Of a stretch of DNA of 64,000 nt, positions 30,964 through 39,119 are shown piece after piece. Source of the DNA: Kutzneria buriramensis (GTDB lineage: Bacteria; Actinomycetota; Actinomycetes; Mycobacteriales; Pseudonocardiaceae). The position numbers were made by a program, and so were the translations under genes. Below the pieces are notes generated by a model, which was given only the letters and a program-made list of their open reading frames with translations, was not told the DNA's origin and did not search any database. How positions within the stretch are numbered: the stretch's first letter is position 1; every line of letters starts with the position of its first letter. The stretch is from positions 124,001-188,000 of the forward strand of contig NZ_QUNO01000007.1 in the NCBI RefSeq assembly GCF_003387475.1, written 5' to 3'.

Positions 30964-33186
30964 GTGCAGATGGCGCTCGCCGAGACGTTGGCCGGACTGC
31001 GCAGCGGCCGCGGCCTGTCCCAGGAGCAGTTGGCGGCGCGGAGCGGGATCAGCGTCCGGGCGATCGGCGAGATCGAGCGCGGCGCCACGCGGCGCCCGCA
31101 CCGTGAGACGCTCCGTGCCCTCGCGGGCGCGCTGGACCTGACGCCGGAGGAGCAGGACGCGTTCGTGCGAAGCGCCCGGTCGGCGCCGCCGCCGGACACC
31201 CGACGCCGGCGTCCGGCGGCCCGCCCGGCGCTGCCGGCGCCGGTCACCTCGATCGTCGGCCGCTCCGACGACCTCGCCGCCGTGCTGCGGCTCGTCCAGG
31301 ATTCCCGGCTGGTGACGATCACCGGCACCGGCGGGGTCGGCAAGACCCGCCTGGCGGTGGAGGTCGGCTGGCGGGCGGCGGGCCGGTTCGACGCCGTGCA
31401 CGGCCTCGACCTGAGCCCGTTGCAGCACCCCGACGACGTCCCGCAGGCGCTGGCCGAGTCCCTGCGGACGCCCGACCCGGGCACGCTGATCGGCGGTGGG
31501 CGTTGGCTGCTGGTGCTCGACAGCTTCGAGCACGTCGCCGCTGCTGCCACCACCGTCGCCGCGCTGCTGGCCGAGTGCCCGCGGCTGACCGTGCTGGCGA
31601 CCAGCCGCTCGCCGCTGCGGCTGCGTGGGGAACACCTGTGGCCGCTGGCTCCGCTGTCCATTCCGGACGGAGACGATCCGGCAGGCCTGGCCGACAATGC
31701 GGCGGTCCGGCTCCTGGTCGAACGCGCTGCCGCGGTTCGGCCGGGGTTCACGCTCACCGCCGACAACGCCGCCGCGATCGCCGCGCTGTGCCGGCGGTTG
31801 GACGGCTTGCCGCTGGCCCTGGAACTCGCCGCGGCCCGACTGCGTACGCAGGCGCCGGCGCAGGTCCTCGCCCAGGTCCGCGACCTGCACGGCGACGCCG
31901 TCGACCTGGCGGACCGGCACCTGAGCCTGCGCCGCACCGTCGAGTGGAGCACGCGCGGGCTCACCGATTCCGACCGGCGGTTGTTCGGCCTGCTCGGTGC
32001 GTTCGCGGGCGGGGCCGATCCGGTCGACGTCGAGGCCGTGCTCGGCGCGCCGCCGTTGGCGCTGGCCACGCTCGCCGCGCACAGCCTGGTCACCGTCGCG
32101 GACCGGGCCGGCGATCCCCGTATCGGCATGCTCGACACCATCCGGGAGGTCGTGGAGGACCAGCTCACCAGCGGCGCCGACCGGGACGCGCACGCCGGCC
32201 ACTTCCTGGGCCTGGTCCGGGACGCCGATCCCCGGCTGGCCGGCGAGCAGGACAACGTGCGGACAGCCGTCCAGCATGCGGTGAGCGCCGCGCGGGGTCT
32301 GTTGGACGTGCCGACCGTGCGCGCCTTGACGCACCACTATGTGGCCCGGGGCCGGTTGGCGGAGGGACGCCGGATGCTGACCGGCGTCGCCAGTGCCGCG
32401 CCGACCGAGCCGGCTCGGGCCTGGGCCCTGCACGGCGCCGCGGTCACCGCCAACGAGAGCGGCGATCCGGAGGCCGCGCTGGCGCTGGCCACGGCTGCCG
32501 TCGACACCTTCGGCGACGACCCGGACGGTCGGGCCGCGACCCTGACGCTGATCGGCAACGCCCACAAGTTCGCCGGCCGGTACGACGAGGCCGCCGCCGC
32601 GTACACCGGTGTGCTGGAGCAGGCCCGGATCATCGGCGACGCGCGTCGGGAGACGATCGCCTTGAACAACCTCGGGGCACTCGCGCACGACCGCGGCGCG
32701 TACGAGGAGGCGCTCGGCTACCACTCCGCCGCGTTGAGCCGTAAGCGCGAGATCGGCGACCGGCGCGGCGTCGCCGTGGCCCGGCTGAACCTCGGGGCCG
32801 TGCGGAACGACACGGGTGATCACGCCGTCGCCGGTGCCCTGCTGACCGAGTCCGCCGCCGCGTTCGCAGCCCTTGGCGAGCCCGGCTCCGAGGCGTTCGC
32901 GCTGGCCCTGCTGGCCCAGTCCCAGGCCGGCCTCTCCCGGTGGGACGAGGCAACGGCCACCGGCCGCCGAGCGCTGGATCTGGCCCGGCAGGTCGAGCAC
33001 GCCCAGGCCACCGGCCTCGCGCTGCTCGCCCTCGGCCAGACCGCCGCCGCCACCGGCGACCCGACCGGTGCCGCCGACCTGTTCCGGGAGGCGCTGACCT
33101 TCCCGCTCGGCCTGCCGGACCAGGCTCGGATCCGCGAGCACCTGGACGCCCTTCCCGGCGCGACACAGGCCGTGCCACAGGCGTGA
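30964..33186 (+). CDS. XRE-type HTH, NB-ARC ATPase, TPR regulator
   Basis: 740 residues. An XRE/Cro helix-turn-helix covers residues about 5-60 (LSQEQLAARSGISVRAIGEIERG). An NB-ARC/STAND ATPase follows, with P-loop GTGGVGKTRLA near 120 and LLVLDSFEHVAAA as Walker B, then tetratricopeptide-like repeats from about 450. Such proteins are ATP-switched transcription regulators, common in actinomycetes and often near secondary-metabolite genes. Alternative starts exist at GTG 30958 and ATG 30970; the -10 box argues for 30964. The gene is divergent from the protease gene; its targets are unknown. Confidence 0.85.
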   Translation: MQMALAETLAGLRSGRGLSQEQLAARSGISVRAIGEIERGATRRPHRETLRALAGALDLTPEEQDAFVRSARSAPPPDTRRRRPAARPALPAPVTSIVGRSDDLAAVLRLVQDSRLVTITGTGGVGKTRLAVEVGWRAAGRFDAVHGLDLSPLQHPDDVPQALAESLRTPDPGTLIGGGRWLLVLDSFEHVAAAATTVAALLAECPRLTVLATSRSPLRLRGEHLWPLAPLSIPDGDDPAGLADNAAVRLLVERAAAVRPGFTLTADNAAAIAALCRRLDGLPLALELAAARLRTQAPAQVLAQVRDLHGDAVDLADRHLSLRRTVEWSTRGLTDSDRRLFGLLGAFAGGADPVDVEAVLGAPPLALATLAAHSLVTVADRAGDPRIGMLDTIREVVEDQLTSGADRDAHAGHFLGLVRDADPRLAGEQDNVRTAVQHAVSAARGLLDVPTVRALTHHYVARGRLAEGRRMLTGVASAAPTEPARAWALHGAAVTANESGDPEAALALATAAVDTFGDDPDGRAATLTLIGNAHKFAGRYDEAAAAYTGVLEQARIIGDARRETIALNNLGALAHDRGAYEEALGYHSAALSRKREIGDRRGVAVARLNLGAVRNDTGDHAVAGALLTESAAAFAALGEPGSEAFALALLAQSQAGLSRWDEATATGRRALDLARQVEHAQATGLALLALGQTAAATGDPTGAADLFREALTFPLGLPDQARIREHLDALPGATQAVPQA

Positions 33187-33189
33187 TGC

Positions 33190-33224
33190 CCCCATGGTGC
33201 GGCCGGCCGTGCCCCATGGTGCGG
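33190..33224. repeat. Direct repeat CCCCATGGTGCGG, two copies
   Basis: Identical 13-base copies at 33190-33202 and 33212-33224 are spaced 22 bases start to start, two helical turns, just after the STAND regulator stop and upstream of a secreted-protein gene. The spacing suits a dimer-binding operator. No other function is evident in this 164-base gap. Confidence 0.4.
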
Positions 33225-33350
33225 ACCTGCGGCAGCAGCCCGATTCTGCCGGCTTTTCCGCCGGTTCGGCCTGGAGTCGACGCGCGGTGATCTCTAGCGT
33301 TCCCGGCGTTTGTGGCGGGTCACCGCCGTGTCTCATTCCCGAGGAGTCGC

Positions 33351-33914
33351 ATGCTGCATCTACCCCGCGTGATCCGCGCGGCCGCGCTGGTTCCGCTGGC
33401 GGTCGCCGCCCTGGCCCTGACCGGCGTCACCCCCGCCAGTGCGGACCGGGTCATTCCACCGCCGGTCAGCGGCGACGTGGTGTTCTGGCAGACCAACACC
33501 GGCGGCAGCGGCAGCCACTGCATGCAGATCGACCAGTGGCGCGCCGACGACTTCGCCCCCGTCGACCAGTTCGGCTGCGACTACGCCGCCAACCAGGGCT
33601 GGACGCTGGGCCAGGTCAACGGCGATCCGAACGTGTTCTGGATGAAGAACGCCAGCTCGGGCAAGTGTCTGGACGACTACGCGTTCGGCATGGGCCAGGG
33701 CAACCCGATCATCCAGTACAAGTGCCTGATCGGCACGAACCAGCAGTGGCGGATGATCTGGAGCTACAACGACGGCAACGCGCAGTTCCAGAACGTGAAC
33801 AGCGGCCTGTGCCTGTCGGTGGACGGCATCAACTCCAGCGACTACCGCCGCTTCGTGCAGAACCCGTGCTACGGCTTCAGCAACGAGCGGTTCGATCCGG
33901 TCTATCTGCGCTAG
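33351..33914 (+). CDS. Secreted beta-trefoil (ricin-like) protein
   Basis: 187 residues. A signal peptide (LVPLAVAALALTG, cleavage after PASA) precedes one domain with ricin-type features: SGKCLDDYAFGMGQGNPI, CLIGTNQQWRM (a QxW-type motif) and SGLCLSVDG. Six or so cysteines suggest disulfides. No catalytic domain is attached, so it would be a stand-alone carbohydrate-binding or similar extracellular protein. The ATG at 33351 follows a GAGGAG ribosome site. A related but different protein lies at 38388, so there are two in 5 kb. Confidence 0.7.
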   Translation: MLHLPRVIRAAALVPLAVAALALTGVTPASADRVIPPPVSGDVVFWQTNTGGSGSHCMQIDQWRADDFAPVDQFGCDYAANQGWTLGQVNGDPNVFWMKNASSGKCLDDYAFGMGQGNPIIQYKCLIGTNQQWRMIWSYNDGNAQFQNVNSGLCLSVDGINSSDYRRFVQNPCYGFSNERFDPVYLR

Positions 33915-33923
33915 CAGGGGTTT

Positions 33924-33956
33924 CGTCGCGGCCTGCGCGTCCGGCAGGCCGCGACG
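33924..33956 (+). terminator. Terminator after the secreted trefoil gene
   Basis: A 13-base stem (arms CGTCGCGGCCTGC and GCAGGCCGCGACG) with a 7-base loop begins nine bases after the stop codon. There is no T run, as is common in GC-rich actinomycetes. Confidence 0.75.
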
Positions 33957-33964
33957 TTCGCGGG

Positions 33965-34002
33965 TTGACCCTGACCGTGCGTCAGGGTTGAAGCCTTGTC
34001 AC
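33965..34002 (+). promoter_or_regulatory. MerR-type promoter/operator, leaderless
   Basis: TTGACC (-35) at 33965-33970 and AAGCCT (-10) at 33991-33996 are 20 bases apart, the overlong spacing typical of MerR-controlled promoters. The spacer holds a palindrome with perfect 8-base arms (ACCCTGAC and GTCAGGGT, 33968-33988). The predicted transcript start is the A of the ATG at 34003. The MerR gene at 34934 is the obvious regulator. Confidence 0.65.
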
Positions 34003-34911
34003 ATGACCGACAACCGTGTTTCCCCGCCTCCGATCGGCGGGCTCCAGGAGATCGACGGCCGGCACGTTTTCGTGCATCGGACGGGAAGCGGCGGCCCGGC
34101 CGTCGTCTTCCTGCCGGGGGCCAGCATGGTCGGCCTGGACTACTTCCTTGTCCAGCACCAGGTATCGCCGTTCGCCACCGCCGTCGTGTACGACCGCGGC
34201 GGCACCGGATACAGCGACCCGCTCCCACTGCCGCGCACCGCCGCTGCGGTCGCCGACGAACTGCACGAGCTGCTGCGCGCCGGAAACATCGCCGGCCCGT
34301 ACGTTCTGGTGGCGCACTCCCTCGGCGGCGCGTACGCGCACCGGTTCTCCCAGCTGTATCCGCAGGATGTCGCCGGATTGGTCTGGGTGGACGCGTTCCA
34401 CCGCGACTGGGACGACTTCATGCCGTCCGAGGCGGGCCTGGCCGCCGGCCAGCAGATGGCACCCGATCCGGCGCAGCTCCGGCAGATGCGTCCGGCCCTG
34501 CGCGAGATGTACGCCGAGCTGTTGGCGGACTACCCCGAGCACCTGCGCCGGACGCTGATCGACGCCCACGTGCGTGAGGACTGGCTGCTCGCCGGTGCCG
34601 CCGAGCGCGGCAACCTGGTCGAACTCGCCGCCGAACTCCGGACCGGGCCGGACCTTCCCGACGTCCCGCTGATCGCGCTCACCGTGGCCGGCGTCGACCC
34701 CGCGCAGCGTGCGCTGACGACGGCACGCACGCGGCAGGGGGTATCGGAACAGGCGATAGCCGAGGGAAAGAGCAAGATGGTGGCGGCGCTGGTGAGCTCG
34801 GTGTCGGACGGCGAACTGCGCGTGGTCGCGGACGTCGGCCACAGCCAGCTCTGCTTCCGGCGCGCCGACGTCGTGGCCCAGGCGATCCGCGACGTCATCG
34901 ACCGCGCCTAG
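34003..34911 (+). CDS. Alpha/beta hydrolase
   Basis: 302 residues with the alpha/beta hydrolase fold: oxyanion region VVFLPGASM, nucleophile elbow AHSLGGAYA, an acid in the DAFH/VDP region and a C-terminal His in ADVGHSQLCF. Related proteins are esterases, lactonases or haloperoxidase-like enzymes; the substrate cannot be told. It appears to be the target of the MerR regulator encoded 22 bases downstream, which suggests an inducible detoxification pair. The message looks leaderless, so no ribosome site is expected. Confidence 0.85.
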   Translation: MTDNRVSPPPIGGLQEIDGRHVFVHRTGSGGPAVVFLPGASMVGLDYFLVQHQVSPFATAVVYDRGGTGYSDPLPLPRTAAAVADELHELLRAGNIAGPYVLVAHSLGGAYAHRFSQLYPQDVAGLVWVDAFHRDWDDFMPSEAGLAAGQQMAPDPAQLRQMRPALREMYAELLADYPEHLRRTLIDAHVREDWLLAGAAERGNLVELAAELRTGPDLPDVPLIALTVAGVDPAQRALTTARTRQGVSEQAIAEGKSKMVAALVSSVSDGELRVVADVGHSQLCFRRADVVAQAIRDVIDRA

Positions 34912-34933
34912 ACTCGGCGGGCGGAGGGGGACG

Positions 34934-35701
34934 ATGCTCACGATCAGCCAGCTCGCGGCGACCGCCGGCGTGACCGTGCGTACCGTGCGCCACTACCACC
35001 AGGTCGGCCTGTTGCCCGAGCCGGAACGCGATGCCTCCGGGTATCGGCGGTACGGCGCGCAGGCGGCGGTGGACCTGATCCGCATCCGAACGCTCGCCGA
35101 CGCCGGCGTGCCGCTGGCCCGTATCGACGCGGTGATGCACGCCGAGCCGGCCGAGTTCGCCGCGGCCATGGCCGACATCGACGGCGAGCTGCGGCGCAGG
35201 ATCGACCAGTTGACCGAGCACCGCCGCCGGATCGCCGCCCTGTCCGGCGGCGAGCGGCTCGTCCTGCCGGCCGAGGTGGTCGCCGTCCTGGACCGGATGC
35301 GCGGACTGGGCGTCAGCGAGCGGACGGTGCGACTCGAGCGGGACGCGCGGATCCTGATGCAGATACTGGACCCCGGCAGCGCGCCGCGGTGGATACGGGA
35401 CAAGAACGCGCGGTTCGACGACCCGGCGAAGACGCGGCTGTACCTCGCCTGCGACGAGGTGATCGACTGTGCCCCGGACGATCCCCGCGTCGGCCGGCTC
35501 ATCGACGAACTGGACGCCTGGCAGATCGAGCACGAAGGCGACATCAGCCAGCCGGAACTGAAGGTGCTCGACTCGCTGATCGCCGAGTCGTCACCGGCGT
35601 GGCAACGGTTGATCGAGGTGCTCAACCACCGCGCCGAGCGGCGCCGAACCGCCGTTTCCGGCACGGCGGCGCGGCGACGGGTGGCAAGCTTCGATCCGTG
35701 A
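34934..35701 (+). CDS. MerR-family transcription regulator
   Basis: 255 residues: an N-terminal MerR winged helix (TISQLAATAGVTVRTVRHYHQVGLLPEP) and ARIDAVMHAEP-type dimer helix, followed by a longer helical C-terminal region of no recognised ligand-binding family. GGAGGGGG precedes the ATG. It follows the hydrolase gene in the same direction and overlaps the next gene (GTGA), so the three probably form one transcript that includes its own regulator. Its operator is most likely the palindrome at 33968-33988. Confidence 0.85.
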   Translation: MLTISQLAATAGVTVRTVRHYHQVGLLPEPERDASGYRRYGAQAAVDLIRIRTLADAGVPLARIDAVMHAEPAEFAAAMADIDGELRRRIDQLTEHRRRIAALSGGERLVLPAEVVAVLDRMRGLGVSERTVRLERDARILMQILDPGSAPRWIRDKNARFDDPAKTRLYLACDEVIDCAPDDPRVGRLIDELDAWQIEHEGDISQPELKVLDSLIAESSPAWQRLIEVLNHRAERRRTAVSGTAARRRVASFDP

Positions 35702-36243
35702 ACACCGTCGTCACCCAGATCCTGACCATCGCGGGTGTCCTGCTCGGCTCCGCCGCGACGTTCGTCGTCACCACCTCCGCCGAGCGATTACGGTGGCGGC
35801 GCACGCAGTCCGCGCGGTGGGACGACAAACGGCTGGCGGCCTACACCGAGTACTCGAACGCCGTGAAACGCATGGTCCGCCTGTGTCGGCGGATCGCCGA
35901 GACCAGGAACCTGCTCCCCACCGGCCGGCCCGTCGACGTCGACGCCGCGTTCGCCGAGCTGGGCGAGGCGGAGACCGCGCGCACCCTGACCTGGGAAACC
36001 GTGTTGCTGCTGGGTGATCCCGCCACGGTCGCCTCCGCCCGGGCCTGGCACGAGCAGGTGTGGCGGCTCGAACGCATCCTGCGCGAGGGCGGCCCCGACG
36101 AGGCGACGTTCGTCGAGGCGTACAAGACCACCATGCTGCGCCGCAACGAGTTCTACGCCAGCGCCCGGGCCGACCTCGGCGTCGGCAGCGGCGCGTTGCC
36201 CGAACTCACGTGGAGCTCGCTGCAACCGCCGACCGACCAGTGA
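35698..36243 (+). CDS. Hypothetical protein with one N-terminal membrane segment
   Basis: 181 residues from a GTG overlapping the MerR stop. An N-terminal hydrophobic stretch (VTQILTIAGVLLGSAATFVVTT) would anchor it in the membrane. The rest is charged and helical (ERLRWRRTQSARWDDKRLAAYTEYSNAVKRM), facing the cytoplasm by the positive-inside rule. Proteins of this pattern are frequent in actinomycetes without known role. It contains a rare TTA codon at 35788-35790. Its end overlaps the convergent oxidoreductase gene by 38 bases. I do not recognise a function. Confidence 0.65.
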   Translation: MNTVVTQILTIAGVLLGSAATFVVTTSAERLRWRRTQSARWDDKRLAAYTEYSNAVKRMVRLCRRIAETRNLLPTGRPVDVDAAFAELGEAETARTLTWETVLLLGDPATVASARAWHEQVWRLERILREGGPDEATFVEAYKTTMLRRNEFYASARADLGVGSGALPELTWSSLQPPTDQ

Positions 36244-37084
36244 AGATCCGGCCGGCGAGGGCTCGCAGTGCGGGCATCGGCCCGTCGCCCGGTCGGGGCA
36301 GGACCTGGATGGCGACGTGGTCGGCGCCGGCGTCGAGATGGCGGTCCAACGCCGCGGCGACAGCCTCGGGTGTGCCGTGCGGGACGAGGTCGTCGATCAG
36401 CCGATCGCTCCCGTCACCTGTCACGTCGGCCTCCGCATAGCCGTGGCGCAGCAGGTTGTTGACGTAATTGGAGAGCCGCAGGTACGGCTCGGCGACGAAG
36501 TCGCGGCCACGCCGGCGGCCCTCGGGCGGGTCCGCGTCGACGACCACCGTCTGCTCGGGGGCGAGCAGCGGGCCCGGACCGAGCAGGCGGCGGGCCGCCC
36601 GGGTGTGGGCGGGCACGGTCAGGTAGGGGTGGCTTCCCGCGGCGCGGCCGGCGGCGAGCCGCAGCGTTCGCGGCCCGAGGGCGGCGAGGATCCGATGGGC
36701 GGCGGGAAGTCCTTCGGCGTCAAGGGTGTCGAGGAACGATTCCATCCGCCGCCGAGGGGAGCGGTAGCCGGTGGTCGACTCCGGGTGGCCGAGGCCGATG
36801 CCCAGCAGCAGACGGTCGCGATGGGCGGGCGACAGGCGGTGGTAGGACGCGGCGAGCGCGACCGGGTCGTTGGTCCACATGTTGACGATCGCGGTCGCCA
36901 CAGTCACGTGGCTGGTCGCGTCCAGGACCCGCTCGACCAGTCGCAGGTCGCTCACGTCGCGCTGACCGAGGCCGAGCCACACGGCGCCGTACCCCAGCGC
37001 CTCGGCCTCGACGGCCTGCTCGATGCGGCTCGAATCGTCGTACACGGGGTGGAGCCAGGCCCCGTACCGACCGAGTGCGATCAC
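36206..37084 (-). CDS. LLM-class (F420-type) oxidoreductase
   Basis: 292 residues of the luciferase-like monooxygenase superfamily, of the shorter F420-dependent kind: IALGRYGAWLHP at the start, EALGYGAVWLG, RDRLLLGIGLGHPES and the C-terminal HLDAGADHVAIQVLP. Such enzymes reduce or oxidise small molecules with coenzyme F420 or FMN. The GTG start overlaps the stop of the SnoaL-like gene (GTGA), so the pair is co-translated and presumably controlled by the same MerR-type promoter. Substrate unknown. Confidence 0.82.
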   Translation of the reverse strand: MIALGRYGAWLHPVYDDSSRIEQAVEAEALGYGAVWLGLGQRDVSDLRLVERVLDATSHVTVATAIVNMWTNDPVALAASYHRLSPAHRDRLLLGIGLGHPESTTGYRSPRRRMESFLDTLDAEGLPAAHRILAALGPRTLRLAAGRAAGSHPYLTVPAHTRAARRLLGPGPLLAPEQTVVVDADPPEGRRRGRDFVAEPYLRLSNYVNNLLRHGYAEADVTGDGSDRLIDDLVPHGTPEAVAAALDRHLDAGADHVAIQVLPRPGDGPMPALRALAGRIFTGRSAVAASST

Positions 37085-37422
37085 GGCTCGATGACCAGCT
37101 CGGCGATGCGGCCGTCGCGCAGGGTGAACCGGAAGCGCAGGTCGACGACGCCGCCGGGGAAGTTCCCCTCGAGGTGGTGCACGGCGACGTAGTGCTCGTC
37201 GTCGACGCGCTGGGTGGCGATGAGCTCGGTGGTGTACGTGTACTCGCCGCCGGCGCGGCCCAGCCAGTCGCGGATCTCCTGCTTGCCGCGGTAGGTCTTG
37301 CCCTCGTCGACGACGACGGCGTCCTCGGTGTAGCCGGCGACGGCCGGGTCCAGGTCACGGGCCTGGTGGGCGGCCAGGTATTCGGTGATCACCTGCGGGA
37401 GGGTGTCGATCGGTGTGCTCAT
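37081..37422 (-). CDS. SnoaL/NTF2-like protein
   Basis: 113 residues with the NTF2-like cone fold pattern: VITEYLAAHQARDLDPAVAGYTEDAVVVDEGKTYRGKQEIRDW split over the first helices, then alternating strands ending LRDGRIAELVIEP. Members are small cyclases, isomerases or binding proteins. It is the first gene of an operon with the LLM oxidoreductase and is divergent from a MerR regulator gene, whose probable operator lies in the 70-base gap between them. Confidence 0.8.
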   Translation of the reverse strand: MSTPIDTLPQVITEYLAAHQARDLDPAVAGYTEDAVVVDEGKTYRGKQEIRDWLGRAGGEYTYTTELIATQRVDDEHYVAVHHLEGNFPGGVVDLRFRFTLRDGRIAELVIEP

Positions 37423-37459
37423 GCCTTCACGCTGCGGTCTCCCGCGGGGAGAGGGTCAA
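37423..37459 (-). promoter_or_regulatory. MerR-type promoter/operator of the SnoaL-LLM operon
   Basis: On the minus strand TTGACC (37459-37454) and CAGCGT (37434-37429) are separated by 19 bases, with a TCTCCC/GGGAGA palindrome at 37438-37452 in the spacer. The predicted transcript start is at the A of the ATG (37422), giving a leaderless message. The layout copies the one at 33965. Confidence 0.6.
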
Positions 37460-37492
37460 GCGCCTGGCACGCGGAGGGTGCACAGTGGGGGC

Positions 37493-38305
37493 ATGTCCCG
37501 TGGACTGACGATCGGCGAGTTCGCACAGCTGACGCATCTGAGCGTGCGGACGCTGCGCCGCTACCACGAGTCCGGGCTGATCGAGCCCGCGGCGGTCGAC
37601 CCGTTCAGCGGGTACCGCTACTACACCGCCGAGCAGATCCCCACCGCGCAGGTCGTCCACCGGCTGCGTCAGCTGGACGTGCCCCTGGCCGACGTGGCGA
37701 AGATCCTCGCCACCGAGGACACCTCGGAACGCGCCGGCCTGGTCGGCGAGCACCTGCGGCGGCTGGAGGCCGAACTGGACCGCACGCGCGCCGCCGTGAC
37801 CTCTCTGCGCCAGCTGCTCCAGGCTGACGACCGCCCGCCACACGTCGAACTGCGCTCGGTTCCCGCCAGAACGGTCGCCGCGGTCGAGGGAGTCGTCGAC
37901 CACGACGAGGTGCTGTCCTGGTACGCCGACGCCATGGCCGAACTCGACGCCGCCGTCGCCGGCAAGTCGTCGCTCGGGCCGCCGGGCGGCCGCTACGCCA
38001 ACGACCTGTTCACCGGCGGCCGGGGAGCGGTGCTCGTCTACCGTCCGGTCGCCGATCCGCCGACCCGGGGGCGGGTGACGCCGGTCGTCCTCCCGGCGGC
38101 CGAGCTCGCGGTCGCCGTCCACTTCGGACCGCACGACGACATCGACGTCACGTACGGCCGCCTCGGCGCCTGGGTGGTCGACCACGCGCTCGCCGTGGAC
38201 GGTCCCGTCCACGAGACCTACCTCGTCGGACCTCGTGACGACCCGGAGCCCGGCTCATGGCGGACCGAGATCGGCTGGCCCGTCTTCCGGCTGGCCGCGA
38301 AGTGA
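37493..38305 (+). CDS. MerR regulator with GyrI-like effector domain (BmrR type)
   Basis: 270 residues: a MerR winged helix (LTIGEFAQLTHLSVRTLRRYHESGLIEPA), a coiled dimer helix to about residue 120, then a GyrI-like/AraC effector-binding domain (VELRSVPARTVAAVEG to WRTEIGWPVF) as in BmrR and TipA-related multidrug sensors. It probably senses a small hydrophobic compound and switches the divergent SnoaL-LLM operon. The ATG at 37493 follows purine-rich GTGGGGGC. Confidence 0.87.
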   Translation: MSRGLTIGEFAQLTHLSVRTLRRYHESGLIEPAAVDPFSGYRYYTAEQIPTAQVVHRLRQLDVPLADVAKILATEDTSERAGLVGEHLRRLEAELDRTRAAVTSLRQLLQADDRPPHVELRSVPARTVAAVEGVVDHDEVLSWYADAMAELDAAVAGKSSLGPPGGRYANDLFTGGRGAVLVYRPVADPPTRGRVTPVVLPAAELAVAVHFGPHDDIDVTYGRLGAWVVDHALAVDGPVHETYLVGPRDDPEPGSWRTEIGWPVFRLAAK

Positions 38306-38387
38306 CCCTGACCTGGCACTAGGACGGATCTAGGACACGGTTTCGTAGCGTCGGCCGAGGAAAGCCGGTGTTACGAAGGGAACCGCA

Positions 38388-38963
38388 GTGAAACGTTCGG
38401 TCAAGGCAGCAGTGGTGGCGGCCGCGATTGCGGCCGCCGCTCTCACCTCAACCGGAGCGGCCCAGGCCCACATCGTGTGGACCGCCGGCGCGGAGCTGGT
38501 CAACCACCACACCGGCGGCTGCCTGTACGGGAACCGCAACACCGAGGTGGCCAAGATGGTCCAATGCGGGCTCGACGCCGCCGACGGCTCGCAGGACTGG
38601 GAGCTCGTCAGCGCCCGGCCGGACACGGGCTACGCCAACGTCCAGATCAGGCTGTACTTCTCCAACCTGTGCCTGGTGGCCTACGGGCACGGCACCGGGC
38701 CGGGGCAGATCGGCGGCTCCAGCGACGTGGAACTGGCCACGTGCGACAGCAACGACCCGTCGCAGATCTGGGCGATGACCTCGGCCGCCCCGCGCACCGG
38801 AAACTACGCGCACCTCAACTTCTTCACCTTCGGCCAGCGCACCTGCCTGGACGGCGGCATCGGGGTCTACGGATTCCCCGAGGAGGGGTGCAACGCGGGC
38901 AACAACTACCAGGAGTGGGACTACCACCACGGTCAGTTCAACGACGACGGCTCGCGAATCTGA
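38388..38963 (+). CDS. Secreted cysteine-containing beta-trefoil-like protein
   Basis: 191 residues from a GTG with GAAGGGA upstream. The signal peptide (AAVVAAAIAAAALTSTG, cleavage after AQA) is clear. The mature part has ricin-like segments (LVNHHTGGCLYGNRN, SNLCLVAYGHG, QIWAMTS, GQRTCLDGGIG). Paired cysteines suggest an oxidised extracellular protein. It shows the same general plan as the protein at 33351, but the sequences are diverged. Carbohydrate binding is inferred from the fold only. Confidence 0.65.
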   Translation: MKRSVKAAVVAAAIAAAALTSTGAAQAHIVWTAGAELVNHHTGGCLYGNRNTEVAKMVQCGLDAADGSQDWELVSARPDTGYANVQIRLYFSNLCLVAYGHGTGPGQIGGSSDVELATCDSNDPSQIWAMTSAAPRTGNYAHLNFFTFGQRTCLDGGIGVYGFPEEGCNAGNNYQEWDYHHGQFNDDGSRI

Positions 38964-38974
38964 CCCCTCGCACT

Positions 38975-39020
38975 CTCGCCGGCCCCGAGCTCGCCCACCC
39001 CGAGCCTCGGGGCCGGCGAG
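38975..39020 (+). terminator. Terminator after the second trefoil gene
   Basis: A perfect 15-base stem (arms CTCGCCGGCCCCGAG and CTCGGGGCCGGCGAG) with a 16-base loop begins 12 bases after the stop codon. Confidence 0.75.
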
Positions 39021-39119
39021 GCCGATTCGCCGAATCCACAGTGGCGTGATCAGCGACCGCTTACAGTGCCTCCAACAGGCCTCCGCACGTCGTGCGACGG
39101 CTCGGGGAAGGAGGGACAC

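Noticed and set aside
30796-33336. Upstream extension of the protease frame, antisense to the XRE-STAND gene
   Set aside because: It has no family similarity, while the ATG at 30795 has a strong ribosome site and a signal peptide directly after it.
38306-38340. A third MerR-type operator after the GyrI-domain regulator (GACCCTGACC near 38304)
   Set aside because: The -35-like half resembles the other sites, but no second palindrome arm or -10 at the right distance follows.
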